From Gibbula magus (lineage: Eukaryota; Mollusca; Gastropoda; Trochida; Trochidae), in assembly GCA_936450465.1 (NCBI GenBank), contig OW388298.1, positions 6,866,035 through 6,930,034 of the forward strand: a stretch of 64,000 nt of DNA, in the 5' to 3' direction. The stretch's first letter is position 1; every line of letters begins with the position of its first letter. Of the stretch, positions 1 through 12,899 are shown in pieces. The position numbers and the translations under genes are program-made. Below the pieces are notes generated by a model that was not told the origin of the DNA, made no database searches, and saw only the letters and a program-made list of their open reading frames with translations.

Positions 1-404
1 GTATCTACTACATCATGTACAAGACGAGATTGATCAGTGTAAGGAGTTGACTATCACTGCTGTCATTGCACTAAGGTATGAGTCAGGCAGTGTGCTGGTG
101 GGAAGGTGTAATATTGACATGATAATCACCCCTTGCTGGTGAATATAAACAGTTATAGCCCGGTCACGTAGATATAGAGATTAGCACGCTACCTAGATGG
201 AATACAGAGCAGTGTAAGTGCTGTGGACCGATCTGTCTAACAGATGGGTAGTCTCATGCTACAGGATAATGAATTGCAGGGAAATATCCTTCTCTCTCTC
301 TCTGCAGTGCATAACATGGAGTCTCAGTTAGTCATGTCTAGTCTTTGTCATTGAAATGTGGACCTCACTACATGCTAACAGAGGTCTGCTTTTACTTATG
401 TACA
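1..404. other. gene-free stretch
   Basis: No convincing exon, RNA gene or repeat is visible apart from a short TC run near 290-302. It presumably lies upstream of, or in a 5' intron of, the Vangl gene. Confidence 0.5.
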
Positions 405-534
405 TGTGTGCTTTATATGGGGAGGTTGTATGTGTGCTTTATATGAAGAGATTGTATGTGTGCTTTATATGATGAGATTGTATGTGTGCTTTATATGAAG
501 AGATTGTGTGTGTGCTTTATATGAAGAGATTCGA
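405..534 (+). repeat. 26-bp minisatellite, five copies
   Basis: TGTGTGCTTTATATG recurs at 405, 431, 457, 483 and 509, an exact 26-bp period, with the linker varying between GGGGAGGTTGTA and AAGAGATTGTA. A degraded sixth copy lies near 569. Confidence 0.85.
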
Positions 535-2899
535 CAAAATATATAAGGTTTCCTTTTACTTATCTACATGTGTGCTTTATATGAAGAATGTACAATATGG
601 ATATGGTTTACTTTACTAACTTGTAAAATGCTTCCTTGAAAAAGGATTTTACAAAAGGAACATGCTTCCGAACATGCTTCCGAACATGCTTCCTACGAAG
701 GGATGTTACAAAGTGGATAAGGTGTACTTTTAACTTACTTGACAACAGATTATGATTATGAATGATTATGACATATAGGCAGAACATGGACTTGTCATGA
801 TGTGTACCAACTGTACACGGACCTTCATGCTCTGTACAAAGTGAGTGTACATGTGCAGAACGGATTGAGTTTACACTTAACCCTCAGCCTGCTGCAGGCT
901 ACTTAACTTGCCCTGTGTTGGTGATATATAGAGATATAATATCATAGACTCGTGTTGTCTGCTCTCACTGTAATATCTACCACATGTCAATACTTCTTGA
1001 AGGAACATTAATGTTTTTCTTTAATCACAGCCTATATTAAACCCTACAATAGTAGAAATATTTAAACAATGCTTTTGATGAAAATTCCATTACATCATTG
1101 TTGAAATGGGGGATATGTTCAACATTTTGTTCCTATTTTAAACAATTCTTTTAGTCTAAAAGCCGTTTCTTTTGCTAAACAAAGGACTGTCACTGAGTGA
1201 GTTACTGAGAAAAACTTTTAAAATTATTTCAAGATTTTGTACTTTTATGTGTCGATGCATTGTAACATGTTATTTTGGTTTCTCTCAAAGGAGAGCGTTG
1301 AACCGATCAACACGATTCCATGAGCACCATTTTGCTCAGATCACAGAGTGATGTTATTTCAGCTTAAACATGTAGGTGTCGACTATTTACAAATTCTTTT
1401 GAGCCGTTCTTGAATGCTCACATCTCTTTCAAGTAGAAGACATCGTAACGTTGGGAGGTTAATGCTTTGCCCTGGGGTGAAGTCATGACGGGGAGATTAA
1501 ACATCTCCTCCCTCGTCTACACTTGTCTGCTGGCTTTGTGCTTGTAGGGGAATTTATGTGAATTACATATATTTGCGACCAAAATCTGAAATTTAAACAT
1601 GAGAAATAACCTTTCATTGTCTGTGTTTCTGTGACTTGTTTCGCCTGTGGCACAGAGAGGGTTAAGTAGTTTGATCCACAGAATGTGACAGTAACGTATA
1701 TAACGGGTATGTTGTCGTTAGCGGCTGCTGGTGTTTTATATGTTTTGACATGTTTGTTAGTAAAAGTTTATAAAAGCAATTTAAAACGAAACTCGCTTCA
1801 TTATGAATATCATGATACACTGCAGGTGTTTTGATAACTCCCCTTATTACTGTATCTAGATTGAGTACACAAGGTTCATAAACACTGTAGACTTGTTGGA
1901 AATTAACTTTCATGTATGGCCACTTCTCCTTAGTTTGTTTTCGATTTGCTGTTGATAGGGTTATCTATTTGACATTAAGCAGACTTTCTCCTTAACTTCT
2001 TAATGGCTTTATCTGTGTTTTCTAATATTTTCTGAACTTTGTGAAGGTTTTTTCTCTGTTTCCTTACTTGATCTAGTTTGAATTTGTGGAAATGTCTTTT
2101 TAACCATCACTTAACTTGTTATCAAATACTTTCAGAAAAAATATTTTTGTCGATTATGTGAAGAAACATACTTGGCATGATTTCAGTGTATGTGCCAATG
2201 TTTACCTATTTCCCCCACTGTGGTGAGTTGTATGGAAAACGTTATCTGTATTCCGGTGGATACGACTGATAGCCCCTCTGTTATCAAGCAGAAGTGTGGC
2301 CATGTTAAGACCTCAGACGCTATCCATCGATAACACCCCCTCTCCAGGTAGATAAAGTTTATATACACTAGATAGGATATACATTACCGCTTGTAGCAAC
2401 ATGGGCAAATATCCCGCCGATATCTGGGAGATACACACCGCTATGTTACAGTTGGGAATCTCGAGTGTGTGTTCTACGTTATCTTGACGTGTAAGAAGTT
2501 CGTCTGTTGGAGAGGGATTAGTGGATCCTCTGGAAAATGAGTGTTTGTAAATTAAGGGGGTACTTTTGAATAGACATTGGCCTTGTCTTGGATACACTGA
2601 AATTTTAACCTAAAAACTGGACGAGGAGATATGCTTTTAATGGCACATGATTTGAAAGTCATTTCATATCTTCAAATTTGCTTAGCTGCAGAGATATTTG
2701 GTAAAGAAAAGATGACAATAGATTTGTTCTCTCTTTATTTCTAGCTGAACCCTGTCTTGATTTTTAAAATTTTATTTTATTTTTCAGTCCTTGTGCTTTG
2801 CTTGTCTTTATTTCGATGATTACAAATAACTTTAGTAAAATAATTATAAAATAATCTAATTATTATTATGAGGATTTGACTTGCGAGAGTCTGTCTTTA
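535..2899. other. gene-free stretch
   Basis: AT-rich sequence with short open frames only. None has splice sites plus a recognisable protein. A triplicated GAACATGCTTCC lies near 658-690. Confidence 0.5.
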
Positions 2900-2990
2900 T
2901 TCCAATGATTAACCCTCTCGCGTCTACAGGGGACCAGAAACATATTCCAATGATTAACCCTCTCGCGTCTGCAGGGCACCAGAAACATAT
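2900..2990 (+). repeat. 45-bp direct duplication
   Basis: Two adjacent copies of a unit beginning TTCCAATGATTAACCCTCTC and ending CCAGAAACATA, starting at 2900 and 2945, with few differences. Confidence 0.8.
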
Positions 2991-3291
2991 TGGTGTTCTG
3001 GTTTCTCAGGGGTAGTGGAGGAACGTTAAGTAAAACAACTAGTTTTGAGTAACATTAATTACAAGGAATTCACTTGTGCAAGATTGTAAAACTTGTTTAA
3101 TCAATGATGAACATGCTTCTAATTGTTTATTCAAATTGAAGAATAAGTAATTATTAGCTAAATAAAGGCTGCAACTGCTGTTAATAAAAAAAAAAAAGGA
3201 TGGATCGAATTAAAAAGGGGGAGGGGGTAGGAAAAGAGGGTAGTATTCTTAGGTCAGAGAGGAAAATAACAGCGATTACAACCACATTCAA

Positions 3292-3412
3292 TTGGTAGGG
3301 GAGGAGGGGGATTCAATGGATAGTGGAGGGAGGGAGGGGGATTCAATGGATAGTGGAGGGAGGGAGGGGGATTCAATGGATAGTGGAGGGAGGGAGGGAG
3401 GGAGGGGGATTC
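3292..3412 (+). repeat. 30-bp G-rich minisatellite
   Basis: The unit GGGGGATTCAATGGATAGTG plus GAGGGAGGGA repeats with ATTCAATGGA at 3311, 3341 and 3371. Flanking DNA is also rich in GGGAGGG, so the + strand has G-quadruplex potential. The unit is a multiple of three, so an open frame runs through it. That frame is not a gene. Confidence 0.8.
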
Positions 3413-3663
3413 TTAGTTCAGGGAAGGAAATATTATCAGTGGGACGCAACTATTGTCACTCAGATGAAAATGGAGTGAAGGAATTAGCAGACTGCAGGAG
3501 TTATGAGGTTGGGGAGCGAAGGATTGTTTGAAATTAGCAGGGGATTTCAGGAGCAGTGGAAATTGAAGCAATGCTAATATTGACAGAGGAGGGACAGGGG
3601 AGTTAACATGGAGGATTGATGGTTGTGTTCTTCTCTCCTCATCACTCTGCTGTTTGTCTGGAG

Positions 3664-4202
3664 GTGGGTTAACCCTCTCGGTGCCATGCCTGGAAGTTTG
3701 TTAACCCTCTCGGTGCCATGTCTGGAAGTTTGTTAACCCTATCAGTGCAATGTCTGGAGGTTGGTTAACCCTATCGGTGCAATGTCTGGAGGTTGGTTAA
3801 CCCTATCGGTGCAATGTCTGGAGGTTGGTCAACCCTATCGTTGCCATGTCTGGAGGTTGGTTAACCCTCTCGTTGCCATGTCTGGAGGTTGGTTAACCCT
3901 ATCGGTGCAATGTCTGGAGGTTGGTTAACCCTATCGGTGCAATGTCTGGAGGTTGGTTAACCCTATCGTTACCATGTCTGGAGGTGGGTTAACCCTATCG
4001 TTACCATGTCTGGAGGTGGGTTAACCCTATCGGTGCAATGTCTGGAGGTGGGTTAACCCTCTCGTTTCCATGTCTGGAGGTGGGTTAACCCTATCGTTAC
4101 CATGTCTGGAGGTGGGTTAACCCAATCGTTACCATGTCTGGAGGTGGGTTAACCCTCTCGTTTCCATGTCTGGAGGTGGGTTAACCCTCTCGGTGCCATG
4201 TA
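3664..4202 (+). repeat. 29/30-bp minisatellite, about 18 copies
   Basis: The repeating unit is GGTTAACCCTATCGGTGCAA followed by TGTCTGGAGGT. Variants alternate between CTCTCG and CTATCG and between GGTGCAA, GTTACCA and GTTGCCA. No protein or RNA gene is associated. Confidence 0.9.
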
Positions 4203-5265
4203 TTGAACAGTGGCTATTTGATTGGTTACTGTTCTTGGATTGTTTGGTGCATTTACCCTCTTCCTACTGAAGTGCAAATGTCGAGACATTCCTGTGTGCT
4301 TAAATTACAGGAACCCTGAAGTTCCAGGATATTCCTCTGCATATTTACTTTAAGAATTGGGACTTTAAGGAAATGGAATTTACTTTAAGGAAATGGTACC
4401 TTTATTCTCAACTTCCCCCTGTATTACATCACTCACGCCAGTCTCCATCACTGGCTAATTTCATTGCTGTCTTTTTTTGCCGATTCTCACGGGTATCACA
4501 ACAGTGCATAGCCACAAATATGTTTTGAGACACTTTCACATTGTTACCATCCCTGAGTTAGTATGAAATATAATTCTTTATCCATCCAAGCAACAGGAAT
4601 TATTTGAGTGACTAACACATGATGATTCACTGAGATCGACCATGCTGATAGTTGCAGTTTAATACCATAGCATCGACAGCCCACTACTTAATACCATGAA
4701 ACCTCGTTGACACTGGTCTGTTTAATACCTAACGGTCATCAGTTTGTAGCTATGGATTATACTGGATGCAGATAGCAGCCATGTTGATCATTCACGATAT
4801 AATACCATAAACGTTCGTCCAATCCATTCCTCAACCGGTGGTAACAAATAACACTGGACTTGTGTTCCTGTATCCAAACATTGCTGTAATTGCTTCAACA
4901 GGAAATAAACCTAGAAAGTGGACCAACGCATAAAGATTATTAGCTAATAAAATGTAAAAGCCTCTTCACAGTCTTTCTGGCGGTGATTTAAATGTTTTGA
5001 TAGCTGGAAAGAGAAAATTCACTACCTCCGTTACTCATCAACCAATATCGATAGAGATCACAAAAATATTTGGAATATTCCACTTGAATTAGGTTGAAAT
5101 GCAAAAGCTTTGAAAAATATTTTATTGAGTGTAGTTTTCTTAAGAAATATCCTGTTTCTTTTAAATTTAAATCTTCAAAGGATTTTCATGTTTAGGAGAA
5201 AATGTAACCTGTTTATGTTGCAGAATTTTTTTTTTTTGTTTAGTCGTTTTGTCTTCAAAGAAACT
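4203..5265. other. gene-free stretch with a foldback-family fragment
   Basis: No exon is seen. Positions 4437-4475 carry CACGCCAGTCTCCATCACTG followed by GCTAATTTCATTGCTG, a fragment of the foldback family best seen at 50423-50767. Confidence 0.5.
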
Positions 5266-5663
5266 GGGGGTGGGATAGCACAGTGGTTAGCGCATATCAA
5301 GGCTTCCAGTGTTCGAACCCCACTTGGTCTGCTGTGGAGAACTGTTCTACACGCAGTAAGGTTTGGGTGCACTGAATTTCAGCACAGAACCACCCATGGT
5401 TCAGTAGTTCTATCCGATACTCGCAGGTTTCACCGCAATGCATAGCTACATGGCGTTGCTAGTTTTCTCCCTGCCATAATACTAACAGCCGCAATATAAG
5501 TGAAATACTCTTGAAAGCAGCGTTAAACCCCAACTCACCTCACCGCAATGCATAGCCATAATGGCATTGCAGGCCTTCTCCGTGCAATAATACAAGCAGT
5601 CATGATATAAGTGTAATACTGTTGAAAGTAGCTTTGAACCCCAAATCACCTCACCTCACCTCA
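5266..5663 (+). mobile_element. tRNA-derived SINE, tail partly duplicated
   Basis: The head is tRNA-like. A box A-like TAGCACAGTGGTTAGCGC lies at 5276-5293 and a box B-like GTTCGAACCCC at about 5311-5321. The tail reads GCAGCGTTAAACCCCAACTC then CACCTCAC. The 3' half from GCAATGCATAGC to the tail is present twice (about 5430-5540 and 5541-5663). A second copy lies at 21833-22105. The head is the RNA polymerase III promoter type of SINEs. Retroposition depends on a LINE that is not in this window. Confidence 0.8.
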
Positions 5664-7149
5664 ATAAGATACACAACTGCAACGCGTAACTCATTTTATA
5701 CTGTCAATTACATTGTACCATAGGCCATATGGTCCACATAACTGAATATAATCTGTCTAAAACTGCTTATATATGTGACCTTCCTCACTTTGAAAGTTTA
5801 TTGTCGACACTAAACATAATGGATTATAAATTTAGATACAAAATGAACTATGGTTTTTAGTTTATATCAAGTGGCATTGAGTGTTTTCGGGTCGAAGCCT
5901 ATTTCTATGAATCAATTATGAGTACGTTTAGAACACACTGTGAAAGGAAAGCCACCCGTTTTTTAAAATACAATATCCGATGTCCGTTTTGAGCCTTTTA
6001 TCAACTGGCCATAAACTGTTCTGTCGCAATTTAATAGCGCAAGTTTTACACCTGACCTCACTTGAATTAGCATCTGTCAGCTAAAAACACGATAAAATCA
6101 CATTTGATCGCCGTCAGCTACGAGCCCCCCTTGTCCAACATGCAACGCTCTCCCAGCTAACAGCGGAAAATATGTGGTCGCACTCCACCAACCGCGAATG
6201 GAAACGGCTGAGCGAACACGACTTGAATTGTTGTGGGTTGTTTGGCATGTGCTATTTCATGATTTGTTCATTTTGAATGGAAGGAACTGTAATAAGTTTG
6301 TGTTGGTAGAATGTTCATGTTGATGATATAATCTGGAATGTGTTGGTAGAATGTTCATATTTATGATATAATCTTGAGTGAGATACTCCGTTCTATCAGT
6401 GAAATAAACCCTCTATCAGGCTACAGTGGCGATAATCTTTATCATCACTCGACTCGTGTGACATAATAGGAAATGAGCTTGAAACATTACCAGCCAAAAA
6501 CATAATTTCAACAATTAATATGGTCGAATTTTTACACAAGAAAACCCCTAAAAATATGCCAGTTCTGAACCAAAAGTAAACGGGGCCTTATTTCAAACAC
6601 TGGTTATGTAACAAATAGTAGAACTGTGTTTAGAGGCGGCGCTAGGCATTTTTTTCTGGCTGTTTTTTTTCGGATAACATCCTGGGTTGATGGCAGAATT
6701 ATCCTGTTTCAAATGACGGAACAGCTTGGTGCTCGTTATGTTTGTCTGTAAGATACAAAGATCTCATGTATTTGTCATCAGAAGAACCTGCCTGTAATCT
6801 GAGCTCTCCTCATGTCGAGTGCCGCTGTAAGCGTTTATATTTCTGTACAAATTGTCGTATAATTGTTTTGGGAAGAATTTGTATGATGTTAGTTACTTAC
6901 AAAACCACAAGGGTTTTTTGGAGGTGAAAGATATGTTTCTGTGATTAAAATGGAAGTTGTGTACAAATCTGGATAACAACTTCTTGTTAAGTTGATTCTT
7001 ATAAGCATTTTACCTGCTAGATCAGACATTCTTTTAATTCAGATACTCTGAAATGAGTTGGAATTAATGAATTCAGCAACATAAGTGGTGGTGTTCCAGT
7101 TCCAGGACTTTTCTTCCAGTGATATAGGTAAATATCCTTGCAGGGTTTC
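5664..7149. other. gene-free stretch
   Basis: No exon or RNA gene recognised. A short 52-bp direct duplication (ATGTTCATGTTGATGATATAATC-like) lies near 6300-6375. Confidence 0.5.
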
Positions 7150-7436
7150 TCATTTACAGGTTGTCCTTGTTTAAACACTGCAAGAGTTGTAGATATCTCT
7201 ACAGGGTTCTTATGTTCATGTTTAGGCTGCTAAAACACTGCAAGGAGTTGTAAAAATCCGTACAGGGTTTCTCAATTTTAAGTTTGCCTTGTAAAACAGT
7301 GCAATGAGTTGTAAATATCCTTACAGGGTTTCTCAATTTTAAGTTTGCCTTGTAAAACACTGCAAGGAGTTGTAAATATCTGTACAGGGTTCTTATTCTC
7401 ATGTTTAGGCTGGTAAAACGCTGCAAGGAGTAAGTG
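7150..7436 (+). repeat. about 62-bp tandem repeat, four to five diverged copies
   Basis: Each unit contains ACAGGGTTTCTCAATTTTAA, a TTTGCCTTGTAAAACACTGC-like segment and AAGGAGTTGTAAATATC. The array at 8358-8600 is built from the same unit, so the two arrays share an origin. Confidence 0.85.
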
Positions 7437-8357
7437 TTATTGTTCCAGGGTGCAAGAAGATAAATAAGACAGGTGTGATACTTGTGAAATCACTGGGGGA
7501 AAAAAATTAAAATATTAAAAATCTAATCTTGATATCATTTAAATTGAAACCCCTGAATAATTATCTATATGTTTCATTGTAATTATTTCTTCTTCCAAAA
7601 TTACTCTCCAGTTCTTTAAAATATATGCTCAAAAATCTATTTTTGCATAGCATATATTTTCTCCCAAAATTACAAATGTTTTTAAAAAGCATCAATAATC
7701 TAAAAATAAGTTCAGTGCTACCCATTTCTTCTTAAAAAATTTACAAGGCAGCAGTTCTCCCAGTGTATAAAAAATGGGGATAAAACGGCTGTTACAGTTC
7801 ATGACGTGTCTTAAATAATTTCTTCTCCCAAAATGACACAACCTGTGTCTCCGTCCCGAGCGTCTCCCGCCATCTGCCCAACTCCTGTTGACTGGCTCCC
7901 GGAATAGCCCTCCTTAAACGTTTCCCATATTTGACGATGTTCCGCGAATATTTACTCTCCGCGATCTTTCATGTACTGGATAGAGGGCCGAGACGAACCT
8001 AGGTTCCTCAGAAGTTTGTTTATTTCCTTAAGTCCTCCGGAAATTGCTTAAGATAAATAAGGAAATGTAGTTTGTGTCTTTAATTTAGTTCAGTTAAGTT
8101 TGGAGGATTTTGGTGTCTCTTTCTCGTCTAGGTTCCGTTTGTTTCTGCTGAGAAACTGTTAGAATGGTGGGTAAATTGAGACATTTGTATGGAGTTTTCA
8201 GTTGTTTTCAAACTTAATTCATATAAATAAATTATCATCCTTTGAAAGTTTTTAATTCCACATAAGGTTCATTCAGGCATGACATTTCTCAAGAGATTGT
8301 TACAGGAGGTTTGTTGTGTAATGAATGATTGTGCAAGGTTATAAAATGTTATATCTT
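7437..8357. other. gene-free stretch between two related arrays
   Basis: AT-rich. A more GC-rich patch at about 7850-7990 shows no reading frame that I recognise. Confidence 0.45.
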
Positions 8358-8600
8358 ATAAATATCCTTACAGGGTTCCTCGATTATAGATTTGCCTGGT
8401 AAAACACTGCAAGGAGTTGTAAATATCCTTACAGGGTTCCTCAATTATAGATTTGCCTGGTGAAACACTGCAAGGAGTTGTAAATATCCTTACAGGGTTC
8501 CTCAGTTATAGATTTGCCTGGTAAAACACTGCAAGGAGTTGTAAATATCCTTACAGGGTTCCTCAGTTATAGATTTGCCTGGTAAAACACTGCGAGGAGC
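8358..8600 (+). repeat. 63-bp tandem repeat, four copies
   Basis: Near-identical units of TATCCTTACAGGGTTCCTCA, (A/G)TTATAGATTTGCCTGGTA and AAACACTGCAAGGAGTTGTAA. They are more homogeneous than the related array at 7150-7436, which suggests a recent expansion. Confidence 0.9.
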
Positions 8601-8975
8601 TGTACCTATCTCTAATGTCCTCATCAGTTCGGGTTCACCCCTCTCTCCCCTGGTATTTATTTCTTCTTCAATTATACTTCCATCTGCGGCCCAGTGGGGA
8701 ACAGATTAATGCAAGTTTTTTAGTCGTGGTAGGGTGACCTCCTGAACCGATGCTATTCGTAATGAAGGCAGATCCTGCCTGACTCTTTCATCAGTGGCAT
8801 CTTGGCAGCAAATTGCATTATGGGAAGATCGTTACACGAGTGTCAGTAGTAGATGTAATTATACGGAACTGTCGAGCGAGCGAGGGTGTTCTTACAGTAT
8901 GCATGCCTGATAGACTGTGTCTCAGTCCTCACTCGCTCTCTAGCAGTCCCTCGAGGGATTCCGTGGAAATGGCAA
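8601..8975. other. gene-free stretch
   Basis: No exon or repeat recognised. Confidence 0.45.
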
Positions 8976-9435
8976 ATTTAAGTAAATTCTGCATCCAATA
9001 CAGATGTTCACCTCAGGGATACATTTACTACTTGCACTTGTGCAAAATAAGAAATTATATATGAAATTTATAACTAAGCAAGTAAATGTTTTTAAAATTA
9101 CACAAAAGAGAACATAGCTTGGTCATAGCATCTTGTTTTCCCTTCTCCAAGTGCAAGAAGAGGGAGACATTGGTTTTTGACCTAATAAACTCTTTGACTC
9201 TTGACTCTTAGTGTAAGTATAACAAAAACCTTGGCTTGCACCTGGTGGAGTTTTAAAAGATTCTAAGCAAATTAAGTAAATGTTGCATCCTATACAGATG
9301 TTCACCTCAGGGATCCATTTATTACTTGCACTTGTGCAACATAAGAAATTATATATAAAATTTTACAGCTATGCAAGTCAATGTTTTTAAAATCCCACAC
9401 ACACACCTATCTCGGTCATAGCAGCTCGTTTCATG
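8976..9435 (+). repeat. direct duplication of a roughly 150-bp segment
   Basis: Positions about 8976-9135 and 9268-9430 share TACAGATGTTCACCTCAGGG, a TTACTTGCACTTGTGCAA segment and AAGAAATTATATAT in the same order, separated by about 130 bp of unrelated sequence. Confidence 0.8.
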
Positions 9436-10038
9436 CAAGACACTTAGTAGAGTCCCACTATGAGAGTTTTAGCCACAAAGGTCACAGGTTGAGGGTCATA
9501 GGTCACAACTTGGTATTTCTGGGTTGTCAGAAACATAAAAATTGAGTTATGTCTGTTAAACGAAAGATCTGTGTGTGGCAAGGAGACTAGTTTTACTCTT
9601 TATTATATAGGGTCCATTATAAGGCTATTTGCATGGCATACCGAGTTTGAACTGCTATATAAGGGTGAAGACAATACACTGTACTATGGAAAAGGGACAA
9701 ATCAAACTTAACCTCCCCCCTACCAAGGGTGCCTATCTTGCCTCTTTCAGTCAAAATCGCATTACGTGAAATAGTTTTGATTGTCAAACGCATTTGTTTT
9801 GCAGAGAAAATTAAGATTATTAATGAACCGTTTTTAAAAAAATTAGTGTTTACTACAACTCTTGGTAAGCTGAATGTACAAGATAATCCAACAAAATAGA
9901 TACAGGGGGGAAATCTCTGAACACAGAATCACAACATAAAAGTTAACAGTGATAAAGTTTCCAATGTTGATTCCCTAATCCAATTATAGAGATTATTTAG
10001 AAGCAATTTACCGTATGTAGGACTAGTTGCACCCACCA
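9436..10038. other. gene-free stretch
   Basis: No exon or repeat recognised. Confidence 0.45.
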
Positions 10039-10401
10039 TTAAAGGCGCTGTAGCACGTTTTTTCGCTCAAATAAGTCGATGAAATGTATTTTGAAAAATA
10101 ATGTCAACAATAGTAAAACACCCTTCTCTCTTCGGAAAATCAAGTTACAAATGAGTGTATATGGTTCCGTAAAGCCATGGGAATTTTTTTTTGTCATTCG
10201 AAATAATAAAATGTGTTCACAATAAAATGGCCGCCATGCAATTTGGGCTTTATACGCAACACCGTTATTACCACTACGGATAATTGGTTTGTGTAATAAG
10301 ATGTTTTACCCTCTGAAGTAAATATAAATGACATAAACTATCATTATAAATGAGAAATTTGAAAAAATAAATTTGCAAAAAACGTGTTACAGCGCCTTTA
10401 A
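10039..10401. mobile_element. TTAA-flanked inverted-repeat element (MITE), family 1
   Basis: Terminal arms at 10039-10063 and 10377-10401 are inverted copies (TTAAAGGCGCTGTAGCACGT then TTTTT) with one mismatch in 25. Both ends carry TTAA, which may be target-site duplications. The 363-bp element has no transposase frame, so it would be non-autonomous. Confidence 0.8.
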
Positions 10402-11412
10402 AGGATACAAATAGAGCACACCACAATTCTTTTTATCTTCATTTTACAACCCCATTCCACAGAAACCAATTTAAGGCATTTTATTGAGCATAGAACACTA
10501 CAATTAAACCCACGGAAGAACACTGGGCTACAATTAGCCCATGGAAAGAAGAATTGCACAGAAATGTGGAGGCAACAGGTTTTATACTCAACTTTTGTCT
10601 GAAATCACATTTTACGACATTTTACGACATTTTGGGGTTTACTAAAGGTCAGTCATAAAGCCAGCAGCAATCTAGAGATTTGTCCTGGTGCTGTTGATCA
10701 AAGCTAATGGCTATTGGTTGATGCAGGGGCGTTACTGGGATTAGCCAGTGAGAGCTGTGTGTTGTGGGAGGACGGGGAGATACAGTTCTCACACCTGCTG
10801 CTTATAGACTGTAACACCTGCCCGGGACAATAACCTCGTATCTCTCCCCACAATAACCTTGTATCTCACCTCTCTGTGATCTGACTGTCCCCAATAACAC
10901 TCGGGCTCTAATTGTATACAAGACCCTACTTTCAATTTGAATTGAATACAAATTCTTAAGGAAGTGGCAAGATCTGGAAGAAGATCCTTAAACTGCGACA
11001 GATTGTATCTCACTCTCATGTTACGTAATACTTGTGTTATGAAAACGCTGTCAATGATGGCTAGTTCAGTCTCACTCAGTGATTCTTTCTGGGTCAGTTT
11101 ATTCACAAAGTATGTAACAGCCTGGACTCACATTATCTAATGCTAAGATATTCGTAAGTACCATACATTAACACTGGGTTGCGACTATCTTAGTGCTAAG
11201 AGAGCTTTGAAAATATGGGCCCTGTATTCTAAGGATGAAAGAACAGAGAAAACTTAATTACTCTCAATGGGAGAACAGACATGAATAAAAGATAAATAAG
11301 CTATCTTGGAGAAAATAAATACATATATAGAATGAATATTTGAAAAAATTCATCGTTCATTTTGAATGATTTCAGACTCCTACATATAAATATTTCACAT
11401 TGTTTTCTCTTG
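10402..11412. other. gene-free stretch
   Basis: No exon recognised. A 105-codon open frame on the - strand (10789-11106) has no familiar domain and no supporting splice sites. Confidence 0.45.
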
Positions 11413-11416
11413 TTAA

Positions 11417-12895
11417 CCCTTACGTTGCGTATATATATTTTACCATTTTTAGCCCCTGTGGCGGAATTTACAGGCTCGCAGCTCGCAGCAGTAGTTTGGG
11501 CTTTGGCACTAACTAGCTCTGCTGGCGGAATTTCCAGGCGGCGATTCCGGTATCGTTTTTACAAAATATACCGCATCTACATGGCGAATAAGGACTATAT
11601 ACGGGCGTTCAATACAAATTCAAGTAGCGACACCCGTACACAAATGGCTAATTCACACTCGAAACTTTGAATGAATTTTCTATGTTTTTTCGTTTTTATT
11701 CTATTACTTTCGAAAGATTATCTTTTATTCGGGCCTCGTAACATCATAAATACGAAACGAAAAAAATTCCATTAATATACGGAATTGAAGACAAGATGTC
11801 TAGCTTCACAATGATATAAAAATTATTAGAATGCGACCTTTGGTTATAATTCTATAGCTATGTAAAGTTTGTCTTTATTTCAACCTATAAAATCGTCAAT
11901 ACTTACAACATGTATGCGGCATTGAAAACGGTCGTTCATCGCACTTTTCCAAGAAATCATAATCTCGAACCAGTTGACAAATAAGCACATGTCAACCCAA
12001 ATATGGTTATGTTGTTTGACTTTTCAAATAAACGCTAACCTCGAACCATAACTGATGAAAATATGTTGATTAGTTTGTGTGCCGTTTGGTTTCACATGCC
12101 TCTCAGAAAGGTAAAATTGTATCTTTATTTCTGTGAATAAATCTGCGCATTTTATATAGAATAAAAGATTATTCTTTTCGGTTTATTGTGATATAAAAAT
12201 TATGAAAATGCATTCAGTATTTTAGCCTTGATAAATGTTTTAGAAGTTGTGAAAATCGCCGATTGTTTCAAAATTTATGAAGTGTAAACATGACCTTTTT
12301 CACGGCGCTTGCTGTGTCTTTATTATTTTTTTGAGATTTTCTAATTTTATATGGGAATGTAGTCCATTGTTTCCCCTTTATTTTGCCGTATTTTTTTTTG
12401 AAAACAAACAATTCGCTCACATGATATGAAGTGCGGGAGTAAGGCGAGTTAGCGATTTTTTTCCCCGTCTCGCGAGATGCGAGGCAGATAGCAGTCTCGG
12501 GCGAGGCAAACCCGAGGCAATACAAACACGTGGGTGAAAATAGCCTCAAGCGAATTAATGCTTCGGGGGCTAAGCCCGACATAATTGGCCTTTTGTAAAG
12601 CTAATTATCGATGCGTTAGGGGTCAACAATGCACACGCAAATTGGTGTGAATTTTGCTTGATATTCCGACCACACACTGAACAAAGCTTTATTCTCATGT
12701 CGGGTCGCGATGCGTAAATACAGCCATTCTCATGGTTCGGGTCGCGGACACAATCGACTCGTGACCCGTAATGGGGGATAGGATATACTTAGACAGCCGT
12801 GAATTATTCTAAGTCTTGTATCCGGGATCCGTATTCAGACACCTAGGAATCGCTTATAGCCCGCCCGGATAATTCCGTCGCCCGCATGTTAAGGG
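11417..12895 (+). mobile_element. piggyBac-like non-autonomous element, copy 1
   Basis: A 1479-bp unit begins CCCTTACGTTGCG, ends CGCATGTTAAGGG and is bounded by TTAA at 11413-11416 and 12896-12899. TTAA target sites and termini starting CCC are typical of piggyBac-superfamily elements. The left end has a repeated GGCGGAATTT(A/C)CAGG motif (11461 and 11525). No transposase frame is visible. A 104-codon frame on the - strand (12268-12582) stays open in both copies but resembles nothing I know. Copy 2 is at 60763-62241, same orientation and same length. The two diverge completely over about 12676-12861. Confidence 0.82.
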
Positions 12896-12899
12896 TTAA

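Noticed and set aside
3664..4202. Telomere-like repeat (TTAACCCT words)
   Set aside because: The words occur once per 29/30-bp unit with unrelated filler; a telomere would be contiguous TTAGGG-type repeats.
5110..5445. 111-codon frame at the first SINE
   Set aside because: It runs into the tRNA-like head of the SINE and has no recognisable domain.
12268..12582. 104-codon frame conserved in both piggyBac-like copies as a gene
   Set aside because: The two copies are nearly identical at the DNA level, so both staying open is expected. No domain, no start context and no resemblance to a transposase.
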